DNA of 38,020 nucleotides from an uncultured Alphaproteobacteria bacterium (GCA_902518895.1 CABYHL010000009.1:1-38020), one strand, 5' to 3'. Shown: positions 1-7,716, numbered from the stretch's first letter. Made by a program: numbers and translations. Notes: a model not told the origin generated them from the letters alone.

Positions 1-2
1 AA

Positions 3-1025
3 ATTGCCCGTGCAAAAATAGATATTTTGATGGAAGATAATAAACCCAAAGGTGGAAAATGGAGTTTTGATGAAGATAACAGAAAAAAACTCCCCAAAGA
101 TATTAAAATACCAGAAATGATTACTACAAAAGAAACAAAGCATACAAAAGTTTTAAAACAACAAATAAACACAATCTTTAAAAATCACCCAGGCCAAGTT
201 GATAATTTTTGGCTACCTACAACTTATGATGATGCAGTTAAATGGTTAGATTATTTTATTATTAAAAAATTTAATTTATTTGGTGATTACGAAGATGCAG
301 TTGATACTAATAATAACTTTTTATTCCATAGTGTTCTAAGCCCCATGATTAATTTAGGTTTATTGACACCAGATCTAATAATTGAGAGGGTAAGAAAAGT
401 TGAAAATAAAATTAAAATTAATTCTTATGAAGGTTATATTAGGCAAATTATTGGATGGAGAGAATTCATTAGAGGAATTTACCAAAATTATGATCAACAA
501 TTAGAAGAAAATAATTTCTTTCAACATAAAAATTCTCTTACTAAAAAATGGTATGATGGTACAACGGGATTAGATCCTTTAGATCACTCAATTAAAAATG
601 CTCAAAAATATGGGTACACTCATCATATTGAGAGACTAATGGTTTTATGTAACATTATGAACTTATGTGAAATTAAACCTAATGAAGTTTATAATTGGTT
701 TATGGAAATGTTTGTAGATAGCTCTGATTGGGTAATGTCACCTAATGTTTATGGTATGGGATTGTTTAGTGATGGAGGTATATTTAGTACTAAACCTTAT
801 ATTTGTGGTTCAAGTTATTTTATGAAAATGATGAATTTTAAAAAAGGTAATTGGAATGATATTATGGATGGTTTATATTGGCGTTTTATAAATAAAAATA
901 GAAAATTTTTTCAATCTAATCCACGTTTAAATATGATGGTTAATATCTATGATAAAATGAATACGGAGAGGAAAAATCATATAATAAAAAAAGCAAATCA
1001 GTTTATTCGTGATAATACCAATTAA
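3..1025 (+). CDS. Cryptochrome/photolyase-related protein (DPRP/FeS-BCP family), 5'-partial
   Basis: The reading frame is open to the left window edge, so this is the C-terminal ~340 residues of a ~500-residue protein; the TTG/ATG at 27-32 is internal. The fragment matches the FAD-binding half of prokaryotic (6-4)-photolyase-like proteins: a GGKWSFDEDNRKK segment just after the edge, WREFIRG, YGYTHHIERLM, a WVMSPNVYGMGLFSDGG block and a closing LYWRF. The family repairs UV photoproducts using FAD and light. Canonical members hold a 4Fe-4S cluster with four Cys: one in the block before the HHIQRLM helix, and C-x2-C...C before PF..LYW. Here the first block (about 567-588) reads GLDPLDHS and the loop before LYW (about 796-880) has no CxxC, so the cluster appears absent. 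It overlaps the next gene by one base (TAATG). Family assignment is strong; the cluster loss rests on alignment by eye. Confidence 0.9.
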   Translation: MARAKIDILMEDNKPKGGKWSFDEDNRKKLPKDIKIPEMITTKETKHTKVLKQQINTIFKNHPGQVDNFWLPTTYDDAVKWLDYFIIKKFNLFGDYEDAVDTNNNFLFHSVLSPMINLGLLTPDLIIERVRKVENKIKINSYEGYIRQIIGWREFIRGIYQNYDQQLEENNFFQHKNSLTKKWYDGTTGLDPLDHSIKNAQKYGYTHHIERLMVLCNIMNLCEIKPNEVYNWFMEMFVDSSDWVMSPNVYGMGLFSDGGIFSTKPYICGSSYFMKMMNFKKGNWNDIMDGLYWRFINKNRKFFQSNPRLNMMVNIYDKMNTERKNHIIKKANQFIRDNTN

Positions 1026-1402
1026 TGGATAAAATTGATGTTGTTGCAGCAATAATAATAAAAGATGATAAATTCTTTATTGCGCAAAGAAATAGAAATA
1101 AACATATGGGATTAAGTTGGGAATTCCCTGGAGGGAAAGTAGAAATAGATGAAACTTTTGAGATCGCTTTAAAAAGAGAAATAAAAGAAGAGCTCAATAT
1201 AAATATAAATATCATCAAAAAATTAGGTGAAGAAAATTATAAAGATGACAAAATAAACGTAAAATTGCATTATTTTATGTGCTCTCATATTAGTGGTGAA
1301 GTTTATTTAAATGAACACGAGGACTCAGCATGGGTTACAAAAAATGAATTTAAAAATTACAAATTTGCTGAAGGAGACAGTGATATTATAAACTTATTAT
1401 AA
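1025..1402 (+). CDS. mutT: MutT-like Nudix hydrolase
   Basis: A 125-residue single Nudix domain. The Nudix box spans residues 37-58: G37-x5-E43-x7-R51-E52-I-K-E55-E56-L, followed by Asn where the consensus has Gly. Preceding features are MutT-like: VVAAIIIKDDKFFIAQR and then SWEFPGGKVE. The likely role is hydrolysis of oxidised nucleotides such as 8-oxo-dGTP, with Mg bound by the REIKEE glutamates; substrate is inferred, since Nudix specificity is hard to read from sequence. The start ATG overlaps the stop of the photolyase-like gene (TAATG), so the two are translationally coupled and form a plausible DNA-damage pair. Confidence 0.88.
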   Translation: MDKIDVVAAIIIKDDKFFIAQRNRNKHMGLSWEFPGGKVEIDETFEIALKREIKEELNININIIKKLGEENYKDDKINVKLHYFMCSHISGEVYLNEHEDSAWVTKNEFKNYKFAEGDSDIINLL

Positions 1403-1497
1403 GTCCAAATTTTAAAATCCTTTAAAACGTTAATTTTGCTACTCTTTTTTTCAAAAATTTTATTTTCTTTAATTTTAGTGATAAAGACCAATTTTAT

Positions 1498-2205
1498 ATG
1501 AAAGTAAATAAAGATCAAATATCTGCATGGGGTGTTCATGCCTTCACCGGATCAGGAGCTATACTTGGTTTTCTTGCCTTAATATCAATATTAAATAATG
1601 ATCAAGTTGGTAGTTTTTTATGGCTTGGTATGGCCTTACTTGTAGATGGAGTTGATGGAACTTTAGCCAGGAAGGTTGGTGTTGAGGAAAAAGCACCAAA
1701 TCTAGATGGAATTATTTTAGATTCCATTATTGATTATTTAAATTACGTTATTAACCCAGCTTTAATGATTTACTGGTTTCAGATGGTACCATCAGGTTTT
1801 GAAATGATTATGCCTGCTTTTATATTTGGAGTTTCTTTGTATACTTTTATCAACGTTAATATGAAAACGGATGATTATTATTTCCAAGGCTTTCCTGCAG
1901 TCTGGAATGTTGTGGTATTATATTTCTTTATATTGAATACGAATGAGTGGATAAACCTAATTGTGATAATTATTCTATCAGTATTGACATTCGTTCCATG
2001 GAAGTTTGTTCATCCACTAAGAGTAAAATCATTTAGAAATTTAACGATTTTTTTTACTGTTGTTTGGGCAGCAACAACACTACGATTAGTAACAAAATCA
2101 GAAATAAACTTAATTATAAATGATACAATTGTTCTTTTAATATGGTTAATTTGTACGGGCTATTTTATTTATATTTGTTTTCTTAGATCTATAAAAAACT
2201 ATTAA
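1498..2205 (+). CDS. pcs: Phosphatidylcholine synthase
   Basis: This 235-residue membrane protein is a CDP-alcohol phosphatidyltransferase of the Pcs type, which condenses CDP-diacylglycerol with choline to give phosphatidylcholine and CMP. The CDP-alcohol motif reads D50-G-V-D53-G54-T-L-A57-R58 ... P-N-L-D70-G-I-I-L-D75-S-I-I-D79-Y. The spacing with a P-x-x-DG insert before LDxxxDY, followed by LNYVINP, is typical of alphaproteobacterial Pcs. About seven or eight hydrophobic helices follow, and the length matches the family (~235-250). No strong Shine-Dalgarno is visible. A weak ATATGCA hairpin at 2234-2252 lies shortly downstream. It needs exogenous choline, fitting a marine bacterium. Confidence 0.9.
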   Translation: MKVNKDQISAWGVHAFTGSGAILGFLALISILNNDQVGSFLWLGMALLVDGVDGTLARKVGVEEKAPNLDGIILDSIIDYLNYVINPALMIYWFQMVPSGFEMIMPAFIFGVSLYTFINVNMKTDDYYFQGFPAVWNVVVLYFFILNTNEWINLIVIIILSVLTFVPWKFVHPLRVKSFRNLTIFFTVVWAATTLRLVTKSEINLIINDTIVLLIWLICTGYFIYICFLRSIKNY

Positions 2206-2307
2206 AAGCTTAAGTAATACAATATTATTTTGTATATGCAAAAAATGCATATCAGTTAAGTATGAAATTCATTTTTAAAAATAAATAAATTTTATTATTA
2301 AAATTTC

Positions 2308-2362
2308 ATCGTTCATTTTGAATAATTCAAAACGGAAGTAAACGAAAGTTGAAGGAACGCAT
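2308..2362 (+). promoter_or_regulatory. Glutamine (glnA-motif) riboswitch, copy 1
   Basis: The sequence shows the conserved skeleton of the glnA RNA motif: ATCGTTCA, a hairpin, CGGAAGTA, a second hairpin and GAAGGAACGC. P1 pairs CGTTC (2310-2314) with GAACG (2355-2359). P2 is a perfect 7-bp stem TTTTGAA/TTCAAAA (2316-2322 with 2326-2332). P3 is AAC-GAAA-GTT (2341-2350) with a GNRA-like loop. The motif binds L-glutamine and is known mainly from cyanobacteria and marine metagenomes, usually before nitrogen-metabolism genes. Here CGGAAGTA is followed by AA rather than the GG seen in copy 2. Confidence 0.85.
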
Positions 2363-2374
2363 GCAAGTTATTAA

Positions 2375-2428
2375 ATCGTTCAATCTGTATTAACAGATCG
2401 GAAGTAGGCTAAAACTGAAGGAACGCGG
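2375..2428 (+). promoter_or_regulatory. Glutamine (glnA-motif) riboswitch, copy 2
   Basis: This second copy starts about 67 bases after the first and has the same conserved blocks: ATCGTTCA, CGGAAGTAGGC and TGAAGGAACGC. P1 pairs CGTTC (2377-2381) with GAACG (2421-2425). P2 is ATCTGT/ACAGAT (2383-2388 with 2393-2398) closed by ATTA. The stem sequences differ from copy 1 while the single-stranded blocks are kept, which is what a conserved aptamer, rather than a recent DNA repeat, should show. The third helix is weak by eye. Confidence 0.88.
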
Positions 2429-2492
2429 ATCTTATTATTAATTTCCATAGCTAAGCATGAATTATAACGGATAAGAAAGGTTTGTTATAACT

Positions 2493-2555
2493 ATGGTTAA
2501 AAAGTTAAATAATAAAAAAATATTTTATTCAAATCTCAAGAGGTCTACCCATTGA
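2493..2555 (+). CDS. Putative 20-residue leader peptide
   Basis: An ATG at 2493 opens a 20-codon frame rich in Lys and Asn (starting MVKKLNNKK) whose TGA at 2553-2555 overlaps the ATG of the ATP-grasp gene (TGATG), an arrangement typical of translational coupling. A purine-rich AAGAAAGG lies 12 bases upstream, a loose Shine-Dalgarno. The ATG lies in the 3' arm of the stem formed by CCATAG and CTATGG, so folding could hide it. No homologue is recognised; it may be a chance ORF in an AT-rich leader. Confidence 0.4.
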   Translation: MVKKLNNKKIFYSNLKRSTH

Positions 2556-3961
2556 TGTTTAATGAAATGTATCAATCTGAGTCAGTTATAAGAAATCATT
2601 ATAACAATATTAATGATTGGTTGGATCAAATGACTTCAAAAGTTATCCTTGAAAAGAATGCCGAAGCTGAAACTCATTTTAGAAATATTGGCATAACATT
2701 CTCAACAAATAATGAAACAGCAAGGGAAAGAATTATTCCCTTTGATCTAATTCCAAGAATATTTACTTATACAGAATGGTTAAAATTAGAAAGAGGAGTA
2801 ATTCAGAGAGCTAAAGCACTTAATGCATTTCTAGCTGATATTTATAATCAAGGTGAAATAATAAAAGCTAATATAATTCCTAAAGAAATTATTTACAAAA
2901 AAAAATCATTTGAACCCTCAATGTTTGGGTTTTCTCCACCTAGAGATATTTATAGTCCTATAATTGGTATAGATTTAGTAAGAACAGGTCCCAATGATTA
3001 TTTTGTTTTAGAAGATAATTGTCGAACACCAAGTGGTGTTTCTTACATGCTAGAAAATAGAGAAATAATGATGCGAATGTTTCCTGATCTATTTCATAAT
3101 AACAGAGTAACACCAATAGATGACTACCCAACAAGACTTTTGCAAACCTTGATGAGTTTAGCGCCTATTAAATGTGAAAATCCAGAACCAGTATGTGTGT
3201 TACTTACACCTGGTCCTTTAAATAGCGCTTATTACGAACATAGTTTTTTATCAGATCAAATGGGTATTGAAATGGTTGAATCAACTGATTTATTTGTTGA
3301 AGGAAAATATCTTTATATGAAAACAGTTGATGGTCCAAAAAGAGTAGATGTTGTTTACAGAAGAATAGATGATGATTTTTTAGATCCTCTATGTTTTAAT
3401 CCTCAATCTGTAATTGGTATTCCAGGAATTATGGATGTTTATAGAACAGGTGGCGTCAATATCTGTTCAGCTCCTGGAGCAGGTATAGCTGATGACAAAG
3501 CAATTTATATTTATGTACCTCAGATGATCAAATTTTATTTAGGCGAACAACCAATCCTGGATAATGTTGAAACATGGAATTGCGAAAAGGAACAAGAATT
3601 AAAATTTGTTTTAGATAATATAAATGAACTTGTTGTAAAAGAGGTTGATGGATCAGGAGGTTATGGAATGTTAATAGGTCCAAAATCTTCTAAATCCTCT
3701 ATAGATGAATTTAAAACAAAACTCTCAAGAAATCCAAAAGGGTATATAGCTCAACCTTTACTTGATCTTTCATTTTCACCAACACTCATTAAAAATCAAG
3801 TTGAGGGAAGAAGGGTAGATTTACGTCCATTTTGTTTAATTGGAGAGCAAGCTCAATTAAGTTCTGGCGGTTTAACTAGAGTTGCAATGAATGAAGGTTC
3901 TTTTGTTGTAAATTCTAGCCAAGGAGGTGGTGTGAAAGACACATGGGTTTTAGCTGAATGA
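2555..3961 (+). CDS. Circularly permuted ATP-grasp protein (DUF404/DUF407 type)
   Basis: The 468-residue protein belongs to the circularly permuted ATP-grasp family. Recognisable blocks are the FDLIPRIF and EWLKLERGVIQRAKALNAFLADIYN region near residues 70-110, GIDLVRTGPNDYFVLEDNCRTPSGVSYMLENR near 145-175, KEVDGSGGYGMLIGP near 365, and RRVDLRPF near 425. ATP-grasp enzymes make amide or related bonds through acyl-phosphate intermediates; the substrate of this subfamily is unknown. The ATG at 2555 is preferred over TTG at 2552 because it overlaps the leader ORF stop. It is the first full-length gene of a three-gene set with the alpha-E and transglutaminase-like genes, a widely conserved neighbourhood, here behind glutamine riboswitches. 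Confidence 0.92.
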   Translation: MFNEMYQSESVIRNHYNNINDWLDQMTSKVILEKNAEAETHFRNIGITFSTNNETARERIIPFDLIPRIFTYTEWLKLERGVIQRAKALNAFLADIYNQGEIIKANIIPKEIIYKKKSFEPSMFGFSPPRDIYSPIIGIDLVRTGPNDYFVLEDNCRTPSGVSYMLENREIMMRMFPDLFHNNRVTPIDDYPTRLLQTLMSLAPIKCENPEPVCVLLTPGPLNSAYYEHSFLSDQMGIEMVESTDLFVEGKYLYMKTVDGPKRVDVVYRRIDDDFLDPLCFNPQSVIGIPGIMDVYRTGGVNICSAPGAGIADDKAIYIYVPQMIKFYLGEQPILDNVETWNCEKEQELKFVLDNINELVVKEVDGSGGYGMLIGPKSSKSSIDEFKTKLSRNPKGYIAQPLLDLSFSPTLIKNQVEGRRVDLRPFCLIGEQAQLSSGGLTRVAMNEGSFVVNSSQGGGVKDTWVLAE

Positions 3962-3970
3962 GAAATAAAA

Positions 3971-4906
3971 ATGTTAAGTAGAACTGCTGAATATCTATAT
4001 TGGATAAGCCGTTATATGGAAAGAGCAGAAACAACAGCCAGGCTTTTAGATGTTGGTTATAGAATGTCTCTTTTTCCAAATCCAAGTGGTTATAACAATG
4101 AATGGGAATCAGTTTTATCTGCTGCTGGCGCAATTGAGGGGTATAAAAATAAATATGATACAATTGAGCAAAGAAATGTTGAAGATTATTTATTTTTTGA
4201 TGAAAGTAATCCTTCATCTGTTTACAATTGCATTCTTAATGCACGTAATAATGCATTAGTAGTTAGAACTTCCTTTACCCCTGAGTCTTGGTTAGCAATT
4301 AATAAAACTTATCAAGAGATATTAAATTTAAAAGAAAAAAAATTTACAAAATCTGATTTACCTGATCTTACAGAGTGGACGATAGAACAAGTAAACTTAT
4401 TTAGGGGATCATTAAGTTCTTTACTAAGAAATGATGGTTATAATTTCCTCTTTCTTGGATTATTTATTGAAAGAGCAGATAATTCTGCGAGATTATTAGA
4501 TGTAAAGTATTTTGTTTTATTACCAAAACCTCAATATGTAGGCGGTAATATCGATAATATGCAATGGAGTATATTGCTTCGCTCCTTATCTTCTTTCAGA
4601 GCTTTCAGATGGGCATACAATGGCAATATTACCGCAACTAAAATTGCTGATTTTTTAGTTTTAAATAATAATTGCCCTAGATCTTTAAGTTTTTGTATTC
4701 AAAATATTGTCAAACATTTAACTAACCTAACATGTAGTCCAGAAAAAGTTGGAAGAATTTATAATAATTTAAAAGATCTAAATACTAAAATTCAAGAAGA
4801 AAAAATAGAAACTATTGTTGAATACGGTCTTCATCAATTTGTAACACAATTTATTAGAAAAATATCTAGTGTTGATAACGAAATACATAAGGAGTTTTTT
4901 AATTAA
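3971..4906 (+). CDS. Alpha-E domain protein (DUF403)
   Basis: A 311-residue all-helical protein of the alpha-E family. It begins MLSRTAEYLYWISRYMERAETTARLLD, the characteristic N-terminal helix, and repeats a related helix at NFLFLGLFIERADNSARLLDVKYF near residue 160-185. It follows the ATP-grasp gene with a 9-base gap and precedes the transglutaminase-like gene, the usual order for this system. The biochemical role of alpha-E proteins is unknown; the conserved acidic and Arg residues of the repeated helix suggest a binding or catalytic surface. Comparative-genomics work has proposed that these neighbourhoods make or remove peptide modifications, which is not shown here. Confidence 0.92.
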   Translation: MLSRTAEYLYWISRYMERAETTARLLDVGYRMSLFPNPSGYNNEWESVLSAAGAIEGYKNKYDTIEQRNVEDYLFFDESNPSSVYNCILNARNNALVVRTSFTPESWLAINKTYQEILNLKEKKFTKSDLPDLTEWTIEQVNLFRGSLSSLLRNDGYNFLFLGLFIERADNSARLLDVKYFVLLPKPQYVGGNIDNMQWSILLRSLSSFRAFRWAYNGNITATKIADFLVLNNNCPRSLSFCIQNIVKHLTNLTCSPEKVGRIYNNLKDLNTKIQEEKIETIVEYGLHQFVTQFIRKISSVDNEIHKEFFN

Positions 4907-4907
4907 T

Positions 4908-5747
4908 ATGGAACTAATCATTGAGCACACAACTAAGTATGAATATAAAAATCCAGTTTCTGGATTAATTCAAACTACTAAATTGCACCCCTCAGAATAT
5001 AATGGTCTTAAAATTCTAGAATGGAATGTACATAATGATTCTGCAAAAAAATCTAAAATTTATCAAGATGGAGAAGCAAATAATATTCAAAGCTTTACAA
5101 ATACAAACAAGGTTAAAAAAATACAATTTACAGTTCTTGGAAAAGTTGAGACATTTGATACGAAAGGAATTTATCAGAGCTCATCTGATAAAATAGATCC
5201 ATTGGTTTATCTAAGAGAATCAAATTTAACAAAAGCAAATACTGATATAAAAAATTTGGCAATTGAAGCTAAAAATGGTTTTAATGAAAATGAAAATCTA
5301 GAAACATCTCATAATCTGATGAATTTAGTAGCTGAAAAAATTGAATACAAACCTTTAACGACAAATAATCAAACAACAGCAATAGAAGCATTTAATCAGA
5401 AAAAGGGAGTCTGTCAGGATCAAGCACATATTATGATTGCTGCAGCAAAAACTTTAGGAATACCTGCTAGATACGTAAATGGTTATATGCATAACAATTC
5501 CCATTCTTCAGAATTTCAATCTACACATGCGTGGGCAGAATTTTATATAAATGACTTAGGTTGGGTGGGATTTGATCCGACAAATAAGTGCAGTCCAGAT
5601 GAAAGATATGTACGTGTTTCTTGTGGACTTGATGCAAGTTACGCATCACCTATTAAAGGTGTTTTTTATGGAAATATTAATAATGATGCTGTGATAGAAA
5701 ACTTAGATATTCATGTACAAACATTGGAAAATAATTCTCAACAATAA
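4908..5747 (+). CDS. Transglutaminase-like cysteine protease family protein
   Basis: The 279-residue protein has an N-terminal beta domain (transglutaminase N-terminal region, residues ~1-90) and a transglutaminase core with the catalytic triad Cys169 (KGVCQDQAH), His207 (THAWAEF) and Asp223 (GWVGFDPTN). The C-terminal ERYVRVSCGLDASYASPIKGVFYG is characteristic of the bacterial subfamily found with alpha-E and ATP-grasp genes. I chose ATG 4908, one base after the stop of the alpha-E gene with AAGGAG at about 4889-4894, over an upstream in-frame start inside that gene, because MELIIEHTTKYEY is the usual N-terminus. Bacterial members usually cut amide bonds rather than cross-link, so it may be the hydrolytic partner of the ATP-grasp enzyme. 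Confidence 0.92.
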   Translation: MELIIEHTTKYEYKNPVSGLIQTTKLHPSEYNGLKILEWNVHNDSAKKSKIYQDGEANNIQSFTNTNKVKKIQFTVLGKVETFDTKGIYQSSSDKIDPLVYLRESNLTKANTDIKNLAIEAKNGFNENENLETSHNLMNLVAEKIEYKPLTTNNQTTAIEAFNQKKGVCQDQAHIMIAAAKTLGIPARYVNGYMHNNSHSSEFQSTHAWAEFYINDLGWVGFDPTNKCSPDERYVRVSCGLDASYASPIKGVFYGNINNDAVIENLDIHVQTLENNSQQ

Positions 5748-5801
5748 TTTGTTTGAAATATTTTCTTAACTTACTAGTATTATTTTTAAAAAGGAGGAAA
5801 T

Positions 5802-6164
5802 ATGTTTCAAAATAAAAAACAACTTCAGTATTTATGGATTTTTAAACCTGAACTTAATGATATTGCAAAAAGAATTGCAGAAGATCATACAAAATGGATG
5901 AAGGAAACACATACAAAGGAAGGTGATAAAGCACTTCTAATGTTAAATTGGTCTATAGGTCCTGAATTTAAAGATGGAAATAAAACAGGTAATATGTCTC
6001 TGATCCTAACAGAGGTTTATGCAAATCAAGCAGGAATAGATAATCATTTTGAACAAGCACAAAATAATGGAGCAACTTTTAGAGATGATTTTAGTGATTT
6101 TGAAAGTAAATGTGAGAATTTAGTAAAAATTAATAGTTCAGATATTATCCATTCAATGTGGTAA
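5802..6164 (+). CDS. Small protein, possible dimeric alpha/beta-barrel type
   Basis: This 120-residue soluble protein has no catalytic motif I can name. A strand-helix-strand pattern (LQYLWIFKPE, a helix IAKRIAEDHTKWMKETH, LLMLNWSIGPEF, LILTEVYAN, helix DNHFEQAQNNG) is compatible with an antibiotic-monooxygenase/Dabb-like fold, but this is by eye. It has an excellent ribosome binding site, AAGGAGG, five or so bases before the ATG, much stronger than most genes here, suggesting high expression. It stands alone between the transglutaminase-like gene and a membrane protein. Confidence 0.7.
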   Translation: MFQNKKQLQYLWIFKPELNDIAKRIAEDHTKWMKETHTKEGDKALLMLNWSIGPEFKDGNKTGNMSLILTEVYANQAGIDNHFEQAQNNGATFRDDFSDFESKCENLVKINSSDIIHSMW

Positions 6165-6275
6165 ATATAATTTTTAATATCTAATTTATTTTTAAATAGA
6201 TTTTAATAATCTTATTGTAATATTCAAACTACATATCTAAGTTAAATATAATATTTATTTGAATTTAAACCTATT

Positions 6276-6671
6276 ATGGAAATTGAAAAAATTTTTAAAA
6301 ATTTAATTTTAGCTGATTTTATTGTTATAATTTTAATGGTTATATCATCTATGTATCAACCATCCGAAATTTCCAATCTTTATGAAAATTTAAATGACGG
6401 ATTATTATCTAATTTTGAAAATTTTTCTCGAATAGTATCGATTAGCTTATTCTTTTTATATCTACTAACTTTAAATTTACTTTATCGATTTATTTCTTAC
6501 GGCAAACCACTATATTTATTTTTAGTAGTAGCTGGCATAGTTCTAAATTATTTTAGTGGTTCTGTTATCTATACTGCTTTTAGTGGTATGCTGGATCAAA
6601 TTGGTGGATTAATAAGCGGAGCAATTTTGATTCTTTTATATTTTTCTCCAATTAAAGATAATTTTAGATAA
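6276..6671 (+). CDS. Small integral membrane protein, unknown function
   Basis: A 131-residue protein with four predicted membrane helices: about residues 8-28, 50-73, 79-97 and 108-124. There is no recognised motif; the loop between helices 1 and 2 carries acidic and Asn residues (SNLYENLNDGLLSNFEN). It might be distantly related to the DUF4386-like membrane proteins, but I cannot support that. It stands alone with ~110 AT-rich bases on each side. Confidence 0.65.
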   Translation: MEIEKIFKNLILADFIVIILMVISSMYQPSEISNLYENLNDGLLSNFENFSRIVSISLFFLYLLTLNLLYRFISYGKPLYLFLVVAGIVLNYFSGSVIYTAFSGMLDQIGGLISGAILILLYFSPIKDNFR

Positions 6672-6789
6672 GAATAAACTAAGTTTTCTGCAATCAAATC
6701 AATATTTATGTATTTTTTATTAAAATTTAGTTACAATATAAAAAAGGTGCGGTCAAAACCCTTGTAAAAAAAAGACCATAAATTTTATT

Positions 6790-7182
6790 ATGGTAAGAAC
6801 GTTAGCTAAATTTATAATTGGTTTATTAAGCTTATGGGCAGTAGTATTTATAATTGCAGAGATTATGGGTGTAACTGTCTATTTTCCATTCACAATAGTT
6901 GAAAAACAAGAAATACCATATCATAGAATTACTTCAGTGAGATTAGCTGTCTTTCTTACTTTTGCTTACTTTGGATTTAGATATCTTTTCCTTCAATCAG
7001 ATAAACTTTATCCTATTCAGTTTTTAGAAATTTATATTAAATCATTTACAGTTTGTTGTTTGTTTGTTTTTTATACTAGTCAAGTTGAATATAGAGAATA
7101 CTATTTTGTTTTATTTTTATCTATAGTTTCATTAATCTTACATTTTGCATCAAGAAATAGGATTAGAAGTTATTTTAATTAA
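6790..7182 (+). CDS. Small integral membrane protein, unknown function
   Basis: A 130-residue protein with four predicted membrane segments (about residues 8-33, 49-67, 82-96, 103-120) and a basic C-terminus (RNRIRSYFN). Helices 3 and 4 are separated by QVEYREYY. No family is recognised. The leader contains GGTGCGGTC and AAAAGACC, which could form an imperfect stem. Its stop codon is directly followed by a strong bidirectional terminator. Confidence 0.65.
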   Translation: MVRTLAKFIIGLLSLWAVVFIIAEIMGVTVYFPFTIVEKQEIPYHRITSVRLAVFLTFAYFGFRYLFLQSDKLYPIQFLEIYIKSFTVCCLFVFYTSQVEYREYYFVLFLSIVSLILHFASRNRIRSYFN

Positions 7183-7183
7183 A

Positions 7184-7207
7184 ACAAGCGGTTATTAAAC
7201 CGCTTGT
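7184..7207. terminator. Bidirectional intrinsic terminator
   Basis: A perfect 10-bp stem ACAAGCGGTT / AACCGCTTGT closed by ATTA lies between two convergent genes. It is flanked by T-rich sequence on the right and A-rich sequence on the left, so it can end transcripts from both strands. It begins two bases after the stop of the gene ending at 7182. Confidence 0.85.
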
Positions 7208-7213
7208 AATTTA

Positions 7214-7645
7214 TTAGTAAGCCTCAAATATTGTTCTAAGAATTATTAAAACAAGTCCAACTAATGGAAAAATGACACCTCTTATATTTAGTTTAATTCC
7301 ATAGTTGTTTACAAGATTAAAATACCTAACTAGTGAGCTAATTAAAGCTATTGCCATAAGCATAAACAAAAATGAATACCAAAATTTATATTGTACTACA
7401 TTTTCTTCATAAGTATTTCCAGTGACATCAAAAGTTAACAATATAGACATTAACAACATGGTTAGAAAAACTGCGCCCAAAGGACCTCTGAAAACTAATT
7501 TAGGTTCTTCATTTGAAAATCCTAATTCATTAAAAAATTTATCGTTAAAATAAAACTGATAAATAATAAATAAATTAAAGAGCATAAACAAAACATGGAA
7601 TAAAAATGCTAAATTACCCCCAGCTTCATTGACCAATTCATTCAT
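7214..7645 (-). CDS. Small integral membrane protein, unknown function
   Basis: A 143-residue protein with four predicted membrane helices (about residues 10-32, 52-72, 86-107, 122-140). The first loop contains FNDKFFNELGFSNEEPKLVFRGPLGAVFL. The start is supported by AAGGAG just upstream on the minus strand. No enzyme motif is visible and no family is recognised. It converges with the preceding gene on a shared terminator. Confidence 0.68.
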   Translation of the reverse strand: MNELVNEAGGNLAFLFHVLFMLFNLFIIYQFYFNDKFFNELGFSNEEPKLVFRGPLGAVFLTMLLMSILLTFDVTGNTYEENVVQYKFWYSFLFMLMAIALISSLVRYFNLVNNYGIKLNIRGVIFPLVGLVLIILRTIFEAY

Positions 7646-7716
7646 AAAAACTCCTTTTTAATATTTTTATCAAAATTTTAATGATTCTTTGTAAAAAATT
7701 ATTAAAATAATATTTA

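Larger units (their letters stand above)
2206..2554 (+). other. Intergenic leader region between pcs and the ATP-grasp operon
   Basis: This 349-base stretch has no long gene. It holds, in order: a 7-bp hairpin (ATATGCA, loop AAAAA, TGCATAT) at 2234-2252 without a good T-run; an AT-rich stretch where the promoter probably lies; two tandem glnA-type glutamine riboswitches (about 2308-2362 and 2375-2428); a long-range stem (CCATAG 2445-2450 with CTATGG 2491-2496, and TTATAAC 2462-2468 with GTTATAA 2484-2490) that may be the expression platform; and a 20-codon ORF ending in the operon's first start codon. Confidence 0.8.

Noticed and set aside
2234-2252. ATATGCA hairpin after pcs as an intrinsic terminator
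   Set aside because: No T-run follows and the stem is weak, so it is noted only as part of the leader region.
2308-2428. Two similar blocks about 67 bases apart, resembling a short repeat array
   Set aside because: Only two copies, with different helix sequences but conserved loops and paired arms, so they are tandem riboswitches rather than CRISPR-type or mobile repeats.
3915-4217. Minus-strand frame of 100 codons across the ATP-grasp/alpha-E boundary
   Set aside because: It is a shadow of two strongly supported plus-strand genes and has no family resemblance or start signal.
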